From positions 17,872,677 through 17,936,676 of the forward strand of contig JAJEKV010000011.1 of NCBI GenBank assembly GCA_021234155.1: DNA of 64,000 nucleotides. Reading direction: 5' to 3'. Below the pieces are notes generated by a model that made no database searches, was not told the origin of the DNA, and saw only the letters and a list, made by a program, of their open reading frames with translations. Of this stretch, positions 1-9,927 are shown in pieces (positions within the stretch are counted from its first letter, which is position 1; the number at the start of each line of letters is the position of its first letter). The position numbers were made by a program, and so were the translations under genes. Source of the DNA: Isoetes taiwanensis (Eukaryota > Streptophyta > Lycopodiopsida > Isoetales > Isoetaceae).

Positions 1-156
1 GAGAGATCTGGCACCGAATTTGAACCGGATTGAAGCTCTTCTGACCGGATGTTAGCTCTTCTAGGTTTTCCTTTGACAAAAATCCAGCGATTTGAGAGTT
101 TTAGCATCGAATTTGAGAGATCTGGCACCGAATGTGAACCGGATCGAAGCTCTTTC
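1..156. repeat. Pair of 42-bp direct repeats
   Basis: The stretch at 1-42 recurs with few changes at 115-156. Both start gagagatctggcaccgaat and end in a gaagctctt-type sequence, giving a period of about 114 bp. The spacer contains partial versions of the same words (gaccggat, tagctcttct). The array may continue to the left of the window. No function is visible. Confidence 0.8.
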
Positions 157-1479
157 GAGTTTTTCATGGTGCAGAAGGTGCCGTTCTTCCAGGCATTATC
201 TGACGTGTTTGTCCGCCAAAAGTATGGACAGCCACATTCCCCCGTCCAAAAAATAATGCGTGCCAAAACGCTGACTGGGCGTTGGGCACGTATGATGTGA
301 TAGGCGCAGCATGCCCAATGTGCACATGTCACGAATTTGTTGGTTATTTAGTTTTATTTTCTCAGTTTAGGCAGTAGTGTGATTTCAGCCTAAAATGTAT
401 CTTACTTGTCTATCTTCTATACTCATTTGATCTGGACCTTTGGTTCGAAGCATCTACCACAAGATATTCCATATCTTGCAAGCATAGTCGTTCATCCAAA
501 AATAAGATGGGACCAAACAGCTATTTCCACGTCAACCTATGATTTGGTGACCATGGTATGGGAGTCAATGATATAGTCAAACAAATAAGATAAGAACCAA
601 ATACAAATCATTATTAAATAAACTTCTACTATATTGTACATTAAACATAATAAATTTTCATCAACCGCCTTGATTCATACAACAAAAATTCATGGGGTTT
701 GAACACAACCGAAGCCCATGAACAATGAATATGTCACAATTTACAAGTGTGTAAGATAAAAGCACCCTGAAGGTGGTACCCTACAAAATGAAATGTGGGG
801 AGCTACTTGTTGCGATCTCCTGCTCTTCACCGGATCTGCGGATCTGCTTCAAATCTATCTGCTCATCATGGCTCTTCACCAAATCGGGGAATCGACTGCC
901 CCGACTTTCATTCCGTGATATTGGTTGATGCCATGTGTCATCATCAGAATGATCTTCGGGGTAAATGAGTGACCCACATTCCATTTTGTATTAATATATA
1001 TTATTTTGTACGTAAAAGTACATAGAGGTGCATATATGAAGTACAAAAACCCTTTTAGTAGAGGGGAAGTGTAACCACAAAATTAACCTTTTTAATAAGG
1101 GAAGTGTAACCTTAAAATTTGAAATATGGAAACCAAATAGCCGTAATAAATTGTTTGGCTGAAGATGGTTAGACTTAATGCTCTACATGGTAAAGAAATC
1201 AAAAGAGAAAAAATGAATGAAGTAATATGTCTTAATGGTGGGCGAGAAAACGAGAAGGGCGGCAAGGCATAGTGGGTGTACAATAGGTGCTGAGAAATTT
1301 CCGATGCAAAGGGGCAGCAGCATATTTGCTTAGCCCATTTCGGATTATAACGTTCCCCTATAGGTGGCAATCAAGTCAAAGCTTCCACCGAATATGGTGC
1401 CTAACAAAGCCAAGGTCGCCCTTAAAGACCCTCAAGACCCTTGCCCATACCCTTACCCACCACTTTAATGCACCACTCC
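157..1479. other. Intergenic region, no gene recognised
   Basis: AT-rich DNA upstream of the glycine-rich protein gene. Several short open frames exist, including a minus-strand one at 781-984 coding 67 residues, but none has a recognisable family, splice context or repeated occurrence, so I call no gene. The last few hundred bases before 1480 should contain the promoter of the downstream gene. Confidence 0.5.
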
Positions 1480-1487
1480 CTATATAA
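1480..1487 (+). promoter_or_regulatory. TATA box of the glycine-rich protein gene
   Basis: The sequence ctatataa lies 35-42 bp before the ATG at 1522. A plant TATA box usually directs initiation 25-35 bp downstream, which puts the start of transcription near 1510-1520 and leaves a very short leader. This argues against the in-frame ATG at 1441, which lies upstream of the TATA box. Confidence 0.6.
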
Positions 1488-1521
1488 CCTCCTCCTCTTC
1501 TACCCACCTCTTCACCTTAAC

Positions 1522-1965
1522 ATGGAGCGCACAATGTCTCTTGCCATGCTTCTTTTCCTCTTTGGTTTGGCTCTTGCTTCCACCTTCGCATCCGCTCGGT
1601 CCCTCGACGAGGCCTCTGCCACGGAAGATGCCTCTCCCGTTGTCGTCGAAAAGAAGGTTGCCCAACCTCAGTATGGGGGATATGGCGGTGGTGGATATGG
1701 TGGTGGATATGGTAGTGGGGGTCATGGTGGATATAATGGCGGCCACGGTGGCGGTTATGGTAATGGCGGATATAATGGTGGCCATGGTGGTGGATATCAC
1801 GGTGGTTATGGAGGTGGTGGTTATGGCCATGGTGGGGGATATGGCGGTGGTTATGGGCACGGTGGAGGGTATGGGCATGGTGGCGGGTATGGAGGTGGTC
1901 ATGGTGGTTATGGCGGTGGTCATGGTGGATATGGGGGGTGGTGGTGGTGGCCATGGTCACTATGA
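1522..1965 (+). CDS. Secreted glycine-rich (Gly/Tyr/His) protein
   Basis: A small secreted glycine-rich protein of the plant cell-wall type, 147 residues in this frame. Residues 1 to about 26 form a classical signal peptide (hydrophobic core MLLFLFGLALASTFASA). A short acidic spacer (about 27-50) ends in VVVEKK, and the rest is built of GGYGGG, GHGGY and YNGGHGGG repeats rich in His and Tyr. Such proteins are exported to the wall, where tyrosines can be cross-linked; that role is family knowledge. The start at 1522 is chosen because it opens the signal peptide and lies just after a TATA box. The frame ends oddly in WWWWPWSL, directly after a run of six G at 1933-1938. One G fewer would continue in a Gly/His-rich frame to 2125, so this end is probably a frameshift or sequencing error. 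Confidence 0.8.
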   Translation: MERTMSLAMLLFLFGLALASTFASARSLDEASATEDASPVVVEKKVAQPQYGGYGGGGYGGGYGSGGHGGYNGGHGGGYGNGGYNGGHGGGYHGGYGGGGYGHGGGYGGGYGHGGGYGHGGGYGGGHGGYGGGHGGYGGWWWWPWSL

Positions 1966-2125
1966 GCGTCAAACAAGTGAAGTAAATGACATTGAGCCAG
2001 AAGGATACCATGGAGGATATCACAATGGTGGTGGATATGGATATGGCCATGGTGGTAACGGGCATGGATATGGCCATGGTGGTTATGGACGTGGTCATGG
2101 TGGATATGGTAATGGCCACCATTGA
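1939..2125 (+). pseudogene. Out-of-frame Gly/His-rich tail of the preceding gene
   Basis: In the frame shifted by one base after the G run at 1933-1938, coding continues for about 62 residues. It starts with Gly-His-Tyr, runs through a short acidic spacer (SEVNDIEPEGYHGGYH) and then resumes GYGHGG repeats up to a stop at 2123-2125. The composition and repeat motifs are those of the upstream frame, and the polyadenylation signal lies only 45 bp further on. I infer that this is the true C-terminus of the same protein, about 209 residues in all. Confidence 0.6.
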
Positions 2126-2170
2126 GATCTTGCTTTTGAGACATGGCTCATAATGTGTATGTAAGTACAA

Positions 2171-2176
2171 AATAAA
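2171..2176 (+). terminator. Polyadenylation signal AATAAA
   Basis: A canonical AATAAA lies 45 bp after the stop of the shifted frame and about 205 bp after the stop of the apparent frame. It is followed by T/A-rich sequence with ttgtgaagttttt. It fits the 3' end of the glycine-rich protein transcript. Confidence 0.45.
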
Positions 2177-2346
2177 CTGTAATGTATAATATAGTAGTTT
2201 TGTGAAGTTTTTGGCGCATGTTACGTACTTGGTTAATATGCACATAACGTTTATGCAATTTCTAATATCACATATTTTGTTATTTTGCGCCCTATCCCAA
2301 GGTGATATTGTGTGCATCGTGTAATTAAAGACAAAAAGATTAAAAC

Positions 2347-2460
2347 AACATGGCAACTGGGTCGGTGCTTCTGCCTCCGGAATGGAAAATGGCACAACAA
2401 TTCCGGTCAAGCGGTCAGCTGCAGGTATAAGAATCAGGCATTCCTCCCAGTTGCCATGTT
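2347..2460. repeat. 15-bp perfect inverted repeat, 114 bp apart
   Basis: AACATGGCAACTGGG at 2347-2361 is repeated in reverse complement at 2446-2460. The enclosed DNA is more GC-rich than its surroundings. It could be a small foldback element. No target duplication was recognised. Confidence 0.6.
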
Positions 2461-3269
2461 ATGGCGGCCTGGAAGTGGGTCACCGATTCCAGGCCCGCTC
2501 CCATCTTCCGCCGGTCGTGGGTTCCCTAGAATCCGCATCCCACATTCCATGCAGCCATACATAAAATATTCAAAGGTGGATTTTAATCCATTTTGAAGTA
2601 TTCTTAAGTATGTACATTGTTCACAAAGTTTCTTCTTCTTTGTCTTTTCTCTCTCTATCCCATCCTTGTGGTCCAAAGCATTTAATAATTGATACACTCT
2701 AGATCCAAGTCTTTTGACAACAAATTTAAAGTACAAGAAATTTATCAAACATTTTTCTTAGCGACTAAGCTCAAATAACTAGGATTTTGTAGGGTTTTTA
2801 GGTTTGAAAAAGAATCTAATATTGGGATCTCATGGTCGTTCACAAATTTTTCTCTTCAACTAAAGTTTTTCTTTGGCTAAATATCTAATCCGCACTTATA
2901 AGTTCTTTTTCAGTCCACAATTTCTTATCACCTTGTATGAAGGCGTTGCTTGCTAGTTCTTTTATTATTACTTAGCAATTTGTAATTATATACTCTAAGC
3001 CTTCCATTATATTAAAATATTAACTTTTTTTTTAACCTTGAAATTCTCTGTAGCTGTGAATAGCCAGCTTCCAATAATCAAATCTGACCCTGCAATGGTC
3101 GTTTTAGGGCAAATCGCCCACTCACAAGTATGTTTGAGCATATGTAGGCCTGTTTGCATTTTTTATCCACCCCTTAATAAATTGGGCAGTTTGAAATGTT
3201 GGAAATAGTCATTTGGCATGTGTTGGAGAATGACATATATTTGAGTAATAAATACTTAAGTGGTGATGT
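2461..3269. other. Intergenic, nothing recognised
   Basis: AT-rich sequence with short homopolymer runs and no supported coding region, RNA gene or repeat on either strand. Confidence 0.5.
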
Positions 3270-3388
3270 ATAGGGGGATGTCCATCGGGAGCACTTTCCA
3301 GTGTGGACTGGTGGGGCCCCGCGACCGGCGGAGCCGGGAGCGGATCACTGGCCACATCGGAAAGTGCGACCGGTGGGCATCCCCCTAC
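3270..3388. repeat. 119-bp GC-rich foldback (long hairpin)
   Basis: The outer arms pair tagggggatg at the left with catccccct at the right. Complementarity continues inward through gcactttcc and ggaaagtgc, then gtgtggac and ggccacatc, leaving a GC-rich centre (ggggccccgcgaccggcgg). The arms have only a few mismatches, so the transcript could form a nearly continuous hairpin. This is typical of a foldback MITE or a young miRNA-like locus. The local GC content contrasts sharply with the AT-rich flanks. Confidence 0.7.
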
Positions 3389-3439
3389 AACATGGAAATG
3401 GAGAGCCGTCCCTTTTTTTTATCTTGGTGGTCTGACGAT

Positions 3440-3560
3440 GACGCTCTACAGGTATGGCCTCAGGTGAGGTTTGCAATGGCGCTCTGCGAGGCCTCGGGCG
3501 CTCTGCGAGGTCTGGCGATGGCGCTTTGCGGCCATGGCGCTCGGCATTTCTTGACGTTGG
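3440..3560. repeat. GC-rich imperfect tandem repeat of gcgctctgcgagg
   Basis: Short units related to ggcgctctgcgaggtctggcgat occur about four times in succession, with variants such as atggcgctttgcgg and ggcgctcggc. This is a small degenerate minisatellite next to the foldback. No coding role is apparent. Confidence 0.5.
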
Positions 3561-3773
3561 GTGGTTAGACGCTCGTTTCTTGGTCGTTGTTTTCTTTTAT
3601 GAAGATTTATTTCACGTTTCCCTTCTATTATTGAGGAAAAGCGATTGTTTCATAATTCCGGTGTGTTCTTGATGAAAAGCATAGATAATAGTGATTTTTT
3701 ATGCTTCCAAGGTAGTTTTTTCTTCTTTTATGGATTCAAACTATTTTGATGCCTTTTTTTTCCTTGCATGCAG

Positions 3774-3938
3774 GTCCAGGATGTTGTTTTGTGCACGCAG
3801 GTGGGGATACAGGTCATGCAAAGCTTCAGAAAGTATCGCTCCAGCATTGTTTGGCTTGGCAAGTTATTTGCGCATCTGCTTACTTGTGCTGCAGTGGTTA
3901 AGGAATACAGAAAGGCCAGGCTAGACTTGCAGAAGTAA
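3774..3938 (+). pseudogene. Orphan terminal coding exon, family not recognised
   Basis: After a good acceptor (tttccttgcatgcag, ending 3773) an open frame of 54 residues runs to TAA at 3936-3938. It starts VQDVVLCTQVGIQVMQSF and ends EYRKARLDLQK. The balanced composition, with basic residues and a hydrophobic stretch, and the pyrimidine-rich acceptor suggest a real 3'-terminal exon rather than chance. No preceding exon could be identified upstream, so it may be a displaced fragment or belong to a gene with distant exons. I do not recognise the family. Confidence 0.35.
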
Positions 3939-4192
3939 AGTGAAAAGAAAAAATGGAGGATCTGATGCTACATTTTCATCAGAACAGCCTCCGTTTTTCC
4001 TCCCTCATGGGCCTGCCATTTTTAATCCAAAAAAAAAAGCATTTGTATGCTTTTTGTTTTAAACTCTTTCTTGTCACCTTTAGAAAACATCACATGTAGA
4101 CGTGTTGATTTTTCATCCATCTGTTGTGCACGCATTTTCTGTTGCTCATACTTTATCAGATTCTCTCGATGCTTATTTTCAGGACAAACTCA

Positions 4193-4337
4193 ACCACCTC
4201 ATAACTTTTACCATTTTCATCCATTTGCATCATCTTTTCCTTTCCATGATGTTTTATTGATTCCATCAATATTTGGAGCTCCAAAGCATAGAAGGTTAAG
4301 CAATTCTTGGAGCCGCGGGATCTTCATCGACAATTGA
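4193..4337 (+). pseudogene. Exon-like fragment in the repeat unit (a)
   Basis: After an acceptor-like gatgcttattttcag, an open frame encodes about 48 residues (QTQPPHNFYHFHPFASSF and onward, ending RGIFIDN and a stop). It is rich in His, Phe and Pro. The reading is kept in the other copies at 9995-10141, 15787-15933 and 21594-21740, which given their near identity mainly shows recent copying. The parent gene is not recognised. Confidence 0.3.
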
Positions 4338-4563
4338 GTTTGACGAAAGAAGCCAATGGTTGGTGGTAGTGGGAAAATAGTTAAACGAAAATAAATTCTT
4401 TTTTTTTTTCATCTTTTTCCATATAGTTTAGCCAAAATATTAAAAAAAAAATCCTAAACAATCGCCAAAATCCTAAATTTAGTTCTTAAACTATTCCATG
4501 CTACATTAGTCGCTTTGACTATAAGCAACAGGCATCAAACATAAGAACACTTACTTTGATGGA

Positions 4564-4824
4564 ATGGAGAGGGGTCCTCCATCATGTGAAGCATGCACAG
4601 AAGTGCAGTCCTCCAGCTTTCAGGATTTGTTGCCGAGATATCCAAAATTTACAGAGGATTGTCTACTTAAAATTGCAAGCATAATCCTAACTATATTAAC
4701 TAGAATGAATAAAGACCATGTCTTGGGGACTGTTCCTCCTATCATGATAGCCTGCATTGTTCATATCTTACTGCCAGACACTGATAACTTGCATCACCAG
4801 GAGAGAAACATGATAAAGTTATGA
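4564..4824 (+). pseudogene. Exon-like fragment in the repeat unit (b)
   Basis: Open frame of 86 residues with a soluble, helical look (SSFQDLLPRYPKFTEDCLLK, then ILTILTRMNK). The same frame is open in copies 3 (16158-16418) and 4 (21966-22226) with a few substitutions. In copy 2 it is altered near 10397-10425 and 10552-10580. It may be a fragment of a captured host gene that I cannot name. Conservation among copies reflects recent duplication and does not by itself show function. Confidence 0.3.
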
Positions 4825-5085
4825 ACACAAGTAGGTATTCCATCTACTCCTGTACTTGAGCATGTGCAACTGATCTGTATTAATATGCGTGGCTTAAACC
4901 AGATTGGATGTAATCTCAGTATCTTGAATTGCATAGAAGGATCTCGCTAAATGACAATAACAAAAATATCATCTATTGATGCTTCTCATATGCCTACATG
5001 TCGAAAGGGATGGCCATATTTACATTGGATCCCACAAAGAGCTCGAATTCAAGAATAAAAAGCACATAAAGCAACACCAGTACTT

Positions 5086-5873
5086 TTCACCGAAGCGTTA
5101 ATAGAAGTGATGCCAATGTTATATCCAAGTAGCCAAGATTGGATATGCAGAGGAAGCACTGAACGCAATGTTTATAAGCAAGATGAAATATTGTTCAATG
5201 AGAATGGATGGCGATTTAGTCTTCCAACCTCAAATGTGAACGTCTTATGCCTACTACATTGTGGAGCAGCTTCTTTCGCAAGATGGATGTGTGCTTGACT
5301 TATTTTCATCTGGTACATTTTCTAAGGTTGCTTTAATCCAGGAGAAAAGAGTGCGACTTTGGAATAGGATGGTAGGAAAGCAAGGTTTCTGTCAAGTTTC
5401 ATTACGCATCTTGACAAGCTAATTAAAAAGGCTCAAGAAACAGAAGGTGAAGAAGAAATAAAAGAGGAATCAGATTTCGAGAAGGGAGAACCTTGTAGAA
5501 CGACTTCTGACATCGGCATCACTAAGAATACAGTGATACCTGATGACTTGGACGTTGTCTTGAATAATTTTCAATGTTACAACTATGCCGAGACAAGATA
5601 ATTAGTAGTATGCATCATAGGCCTCCACAACCCATTCTTGGTGCTCTAAAAGATCATTTCGATTGAGACACTCAAGAAAAATCATGAAGCCCTTGAAAAC
5701 TATCTTTGTTAAGAATGAACAAGAAATCCCAAAAAGTCCCGGCTATATTGAAATGGATACCAAAGATCGTGCGGACTTGGATCAACAACAAATAGACGGA
5801 TTTGGAGCGGCGGCGATTGTTGATCTGAGATGGGAATCCTAACTTTGCTAGGGATTCTCCATGAAATGTAAAA
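5086..5873 (+). pseudogene. Captured gene fragment, acidic/Lys-rich, broken frames (c)
   Basis: Successive open blocks in different frames look like one decayed coding region: a block ending LLHCGAASFARWMCA (to 5298), then a block around LFSSGTFSKVALIQEKRVRLW. These are followed by a Lys/Glu-rich segment (LIKKAQETEGEEEIKEESDF) and a C-terminal block containing LGALKDHFSETLKKNHEALE, AILKWIPKI and, best kept in copy 2, a stretch ending NPNFARDSP at a stop (11663-11665). The composition is that of a normal soluble protein, and the copies at 10886-11665 and 16680-17453 differ by small indels. I do not recognise the family. Confidence 0.4.
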
Positions 5874-6372
5874 AGAAGAACTTTCTAACTAATCGCCATG
5901 ATAATTATTTAAGCTTTTCGGGATGTTATTGTGCGAAATGTACACAAAAGTTCAGTAATTTAATAGCATTCGGCCGTTAGAACAATCGCCATGGTCATTC
6001 TTCTAAGTTTCATGGATGTTTCTCTATATCGAGTTATGAATATTTTTGCCCATACTTTCCTCGTTGTATGGCATACTTAGGTGTCTTATTGGTAGAAAGA
6101 TTGCATTGGTGATCTTCTCCACCTTTCATTGCATATTGTAAGGTAGCTTGATCCTTTAGCATAAGCTCAAATCGGGCGTATATTAGGGACGATGATACTG
6201 ACTGTAAGCGACGCATATTATTTACGATTATTGGGCAACTTGAAGGCTTTCTTGTTTCTGACCAACCACATTTAATTATAAACTATCCTTCTAAATGCAT
6301 GTTTCAAGTTACTTGGAGCAAAATGAGAATGTACTTTTTCTTAAATTAATGAATTCGTGCTTTGGCATGTAG

Positions 6373-6473
6373 GATCACATAGAGACTCATTATATACTTT
6401 AGTTGCAAAGCCTACATGTAGGCGTGAAGCTGATGCTTCTATATTTGTGGATACATTAAGGAGAATATTGCAG
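6373..6473 (+). pseudogene. Internal exon with consensus splice sites in the repeat unit (d)
   Basis: A 101-bp open segment is bounded by an acceptor (gtgctttggcatgtag) and a perfect plant donor (ttgcag/gtaagt). It encodes SHRDSLYTLVAKPTCRREAD followed by ASIFVDTLRRILQ. The sharp splice borders and normal codon content make this a convincing internal exon of some host gene carried in the repeat. Equivalent exons lie at about 12172-12272 and 17961-18061, and inverted near 39282-39382. Neighbouring exons were not joined with confidence, and the family is not recognised. Confidence 0.45.
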
Positions 6474-7374
6474 GTAAGTAGAATAGTACATTGTTTAGTT
6501 TCTGCTTCGTGTCTTGGAACATGACACGACATTGACATTGAAGGTGAAGCTTATTTTGTAGTACCTGGAAATGCCATGCAGAACAAAGCTTTTATTCTGC
6601 CATTTTAATCATGCAGCTGGATGTAAGAGTTTGGGCATTCTTGTTTGAATCAAGCCTATTACAAGCCAATGCACGACCTTTTAATCCTGCTAAATAGGAA
6701 GCAAGAGAATGACATCATTGGCTTTATAATAAGGATCTTTTTAAAGATCCCCTTATTGCACTGAGGGATATGGTAATAGGATAATGTTATGCAGAGTGAA
6801 TAGAATACTTTTTAGTCACTGGAACAGAATTACACCATGTTTTGTGGTTTGAATTGCCCCAAAAGTCAAAGCCTTGTCTTGGATTGAGAGATTGCAATAT
6901 TCTAGAAATATGTGAAGCCATTTTTGGAAAGTTTTAAAACTTTATTAGGACAGTAATAAGAATCAACATTGCCTTCCAAATTGGCTCATTGTTATCACAC
7001 ATTTTTCATGTCAAACTCCACACATTTTCCATGTCAAAGAAACGTGTCAAGATAGCCTTGTCCATTATGCAATGCTGAGATATTAGTTCAACGGGTTTGC
7101 TTATTAAAATTTGGATTTATCGTGTGAATTTAATACGACTTTCCTTCTAGTTTTTATTGCGACAATCCTAAGTGTATGTACCATATAAGAACAATATCTA
7201 AACACAATGTATGTAATCAAAGTCCTTGTGCCACATTGAGACATTTAATGGCCTCAGCATAATCATTATGCTCTACCACATCCACATGATCATGAATAAA
7301 CATCATATTATCACACTACTAAATAGTACAAGGTGGAATAACCTCATGAGATGATGTGATAGACTTTTTCCTAG

Positions 7375-8144
7375 CTACCTTTTTCCAGTTGACCTCTTGC
7401 CATGACTCTTTAGAGCATTGAAGCTTAGGACCCTCAACCATAACAACGTCAGAAACACGAGATAAAGAAGCATCGACTTGAAGAATAGAAGGAAAAATAG
7501 GTGCACTGATGTTGTTGAGGACGACACCATTGGAAGTGGAGGTAGAGCATCTTCAATGCAAAACAACCATCAAAGGTTGATCATGATTAGATGAAGAAAT
7601 AACAATAAGAGCTTGAACCTGAGAAGAAGGGGAAGGTTGAGCGGATGTTTGAGGTGCAGGAGGGCTTCGACAAAAGCTAACAAAGGCCTCCTTATTGGAA
7701 AGTAAACGAGCTAATTCTAGACCATTCAAAGCTTAAGATCCAAATTCTTATACCAAGGTCCACTCTTCACCATTATACAATTGGAAAAACGAGTCCACTA
7801 GCATAGAAACATATCCTAGGACCATTTATGATAGAGTGCGAGATACGAACTTCAAGTCCGGTTGCAATTGCTACTAAAATTGATAAGCCATTAGATCTGG
7901 AGGCAGATTAGATGTCGAGATCCAAAAAGGCATCTTTAATGCACAAACCATGGCGAATAATACTGGTAAACCATGGCGAATAATACTGGTACACTATATA
8001 TTCCCCACCAAGTGGATCAATCCCTCTAGACACCAAAGAGTCAACTGCATTATTGTTATCAAACATACTTAGAATCAAAATTACTAGCAACTTGATGGAT
8101 TGAAAAGGAGGAAGTGAAGGCGTCGCAAAAGACAAGATAATCAA
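7375..8144 (-). pseudogene. Degenerate LINE ORF1-like coding in the repeat unit
   Basis: Read on the minus strand (or plus in the inverted copy at 37600-38430), this region gives interrupted coding with a Pro/Ser-rich linker (PPAPQTSAQPSPSSQ) and a Trp-Lys-rich end (SWQEVNWKKVARKK). The end resembles the W-x-x-V-x-K-K-K segments near the end of plant LINE ORF1 proteins, and a similar segment (EEKWSKVIQKKKK) occurs in the LINE at 61749-62000. Several stops interrupt every copy. The assignment to a LINE ORF1 is tentative. Confidence 0.35.
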
Positions 8145-9032
8145 CTACGAAATCCTGAGAGATCTAAGTAGCCACTAGTAAAATAGCCAAGGGCTACACA
8201 AGAGGACAAGTTCTCAATATACTTAATATGATCTCGATGGTCCATCTCAACCATAGCATTGCTATCACGAGTGCAACATAATGACACATATAAGTGTCAC
8301 TTACTAATGTCGTAAGCTCCCTTTTTTATTTTAATGATTGTATCTGAGAGTATATTTTCTCAAATATGGTTGTATTCTATAGCAAAGATGTTAAATGACA
8401 TATATTTATCATGCTTTATAGATATTATATATGGCACAAATTAAAATTCAAATCCTTTATTTCTATATACTATATGGAATTGGTAACTCAATGGGTTTTA
8501 AGTAGACGATCTGTAGAGATTTAAGAATTGAGATTATTGATAAGAGGTGAAAAAGCTTCTTCATTAAGTTCATGTAGTTGGAAAATGTGGTAGATGGAAG
8601 GCCTTTTCAAAAATAAATTGGCGAACTAATCTCATATTTTTACTGAAGGAAGTCTACTAAGCATAGCAGCAAAATTTTCAAAAAGTAAAAAATGTAGCAA
8701 TTTTGCGATAAATAGCCATTAGAATCAACACTGGATTCTGGCCAAGAAGAAATGGCAAGTGCGATTATGTAACGCGTTCAGGTGGGAGGTTTTCAACTGT
8801 TGATTTCTATTTGATAGACGTTCCAGATTGCAAGTTAGCTAGGAAAAAGAAAACAAAAGAAAAGGGAAATCAGGCCCAACAAAATACGATGGTTGCCACA
8901 CATTCAGAGAAAAAAAATTGCCATGTGGCATTCACTGATTGAAGGTGGGAACTAAATCCTCCCACCTTCACTTTACGTTCGTACTTCCGAAATATGCTCA
9001 TTCATGGGATAAAAAACTATGTCATTACCACT

Positions 9033-9281
9033 CTACAGAATGCCAATCCATGTCATTGGGGCAATCTGTAGTGCCTTGTTATTGTCAATGGATACCAATG
9101 GGTTTTCATCACGTTCATCGTCTTCATCCAGATCGAACATGGCCTCTAACACCGCATTCTCAGCTTCCTGGCTTGCTTGTGTCTCCATATCTTCTTTTTT
9201 GTTTCTTTTATCCTTATTCCCCATTTTTTTGGAGAGCAATCGTTCTCCACTTTCCTGCAGCATCAGCAAGTGAACATGCAC
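9033..9281 (-). pseudogene. Acidic/Lys-rich 82-residue frame kept in all tandem copies
   Basis: The frame starts MHVHLLMLQESGERLLSKKM, has a Lys-rich patch, then an acidic stretch (MFDLDEDDERDENPLV). Versions differing by at most one or two residues are at 14830-15078 (copy 2) and 20593-20841 (copy 3), while the inverted copy (36480-36724, +) is frame-broken. Upstream on the same strand the reading can be followed, with interruptions, towards the extra coding region behind the Ty3 integrase, so this may be the tail of that retroelement's accessory reading frame. No domain is recognised. Confidence 0.35.
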
Positions 9282-9572
9282 GTAATTTTGGTAGAATGTA
9301 TAGATCTCTTTTCATCGCTTACCATGAGCTGCGGCTTTAGGATCAAAATATGTCGAAAAAGCATTAATAAGAAATCATGTTTCAACCATCTTCATGAATA
9401 AAGCAATAAAAAGAGATGCTTTCAAGAATAGTGCGACATCCATCTTTGTTCCTGCAAGACAAGTTTGGATTGATATTGATCAATGTGTCCTTAGCACTAG
9501 CATGTGGAGTGATGATAATTTCCAGTAGTTTGAACAAAATTTGCCACTTCACTAAACAACTGGATCAGGATT

Positions 9573-9927
9573 GAACTGTCTTTGGAGGGGGGATTCTATC
9601 CCCGCCTACAAAGTGTGCATGTATGACTAAAGTTTTGCCCAACGGATGTGTGGTGAGTTGGTATAGGCCTAGTAATGCCAAAATAAATGTGCACTTGGTC
9701 AGGGGTTCAACCCTGGCCAGTGTATGTTTAGCTTTGGGAGTTGGTTCTTTGGGGTTATCTGGCCATGATCCCCGAACATGGTAGAACTTGTGTCTATACG
9801 TGTCCTCCACTTTGTCTGCCATAAGGCAGCAGGATAAGCTCCACAATAATTGTGTGAGTATGCACCAGTAAAAATTGGCTTCCATGTACACTGGGGCTGG
9901 TTAACTGGTTGTTAACGTCATGGTCCG
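9573..9927 (+). mobile_element. tRNA-like SINE module at the copy 1/copy 2 junction
   Basis: Sequence between the retroelement-derived end of the unit and the next unit start. It carries a B-box match ggttcaaccc (9704-9713) and, 53 bp upstream, an A-box-like tggtgagttgg (9651-9661), the layout of a tRNA-derived RNA polymerase III promoter. The equivalent B boxes are at 15498-15507 and 21269-21278. About 200 bp of unrelated tail follow. No poly(A) or clean target duplication was seen, so this is a SINE-like call only. Confidence 0.45.

Larger units (their letters stand above)
4123..9927 (+). repeat. 5.8-kb tandem repeat, copy 1
   Basis: First full copy of a tandemly repeated unit of about 5.8 kb. 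It begins at gttgtgcacgc and is followed head-to-tail by copies starting at 9928, 15719 and 21526 (periods of about 5805, 5791 and 5807 bp). Copies match over their whole length with scattered substitutions and small indels, so the amplification is recent or homogenised. The unit holds, left to right, exon-like coding fragments (about 4193-6473), minus-strand degenerate retroelement coding (about 7375-8144 and 9033-9560), and a tRNA-like SINE module at the end. This copy has its own changes at the right junction (ctgtctttggagggggg). Confidence 0.95.

Noticed and set aside
781-984. 67-residue minus-strand frame
   Set aside because: No recognisable family, splice context or second occurrence; too short to support.
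1441-1521. N-terminal extension of the glycine-rich protein from the ATG at 1441
   Set aside because: It lies upstream of the TATA box at 1480 and would hide the signal peptide; the ATG at 1522 is more plausible.
1480-2410. Long minus-strand frames rich in Thr/Ile and His opposite the glycine-rich gene
   Set aside because: Antisense shadows of the Gly-rich repeat; composition follows from the sense repeats.
9640-9720. True tRNA gene
   Set aside because: A-box- and B-box-like words exist, but I could not form a cloverleaf with acceptor stem and anticodon arm; SINE-like is the better call.
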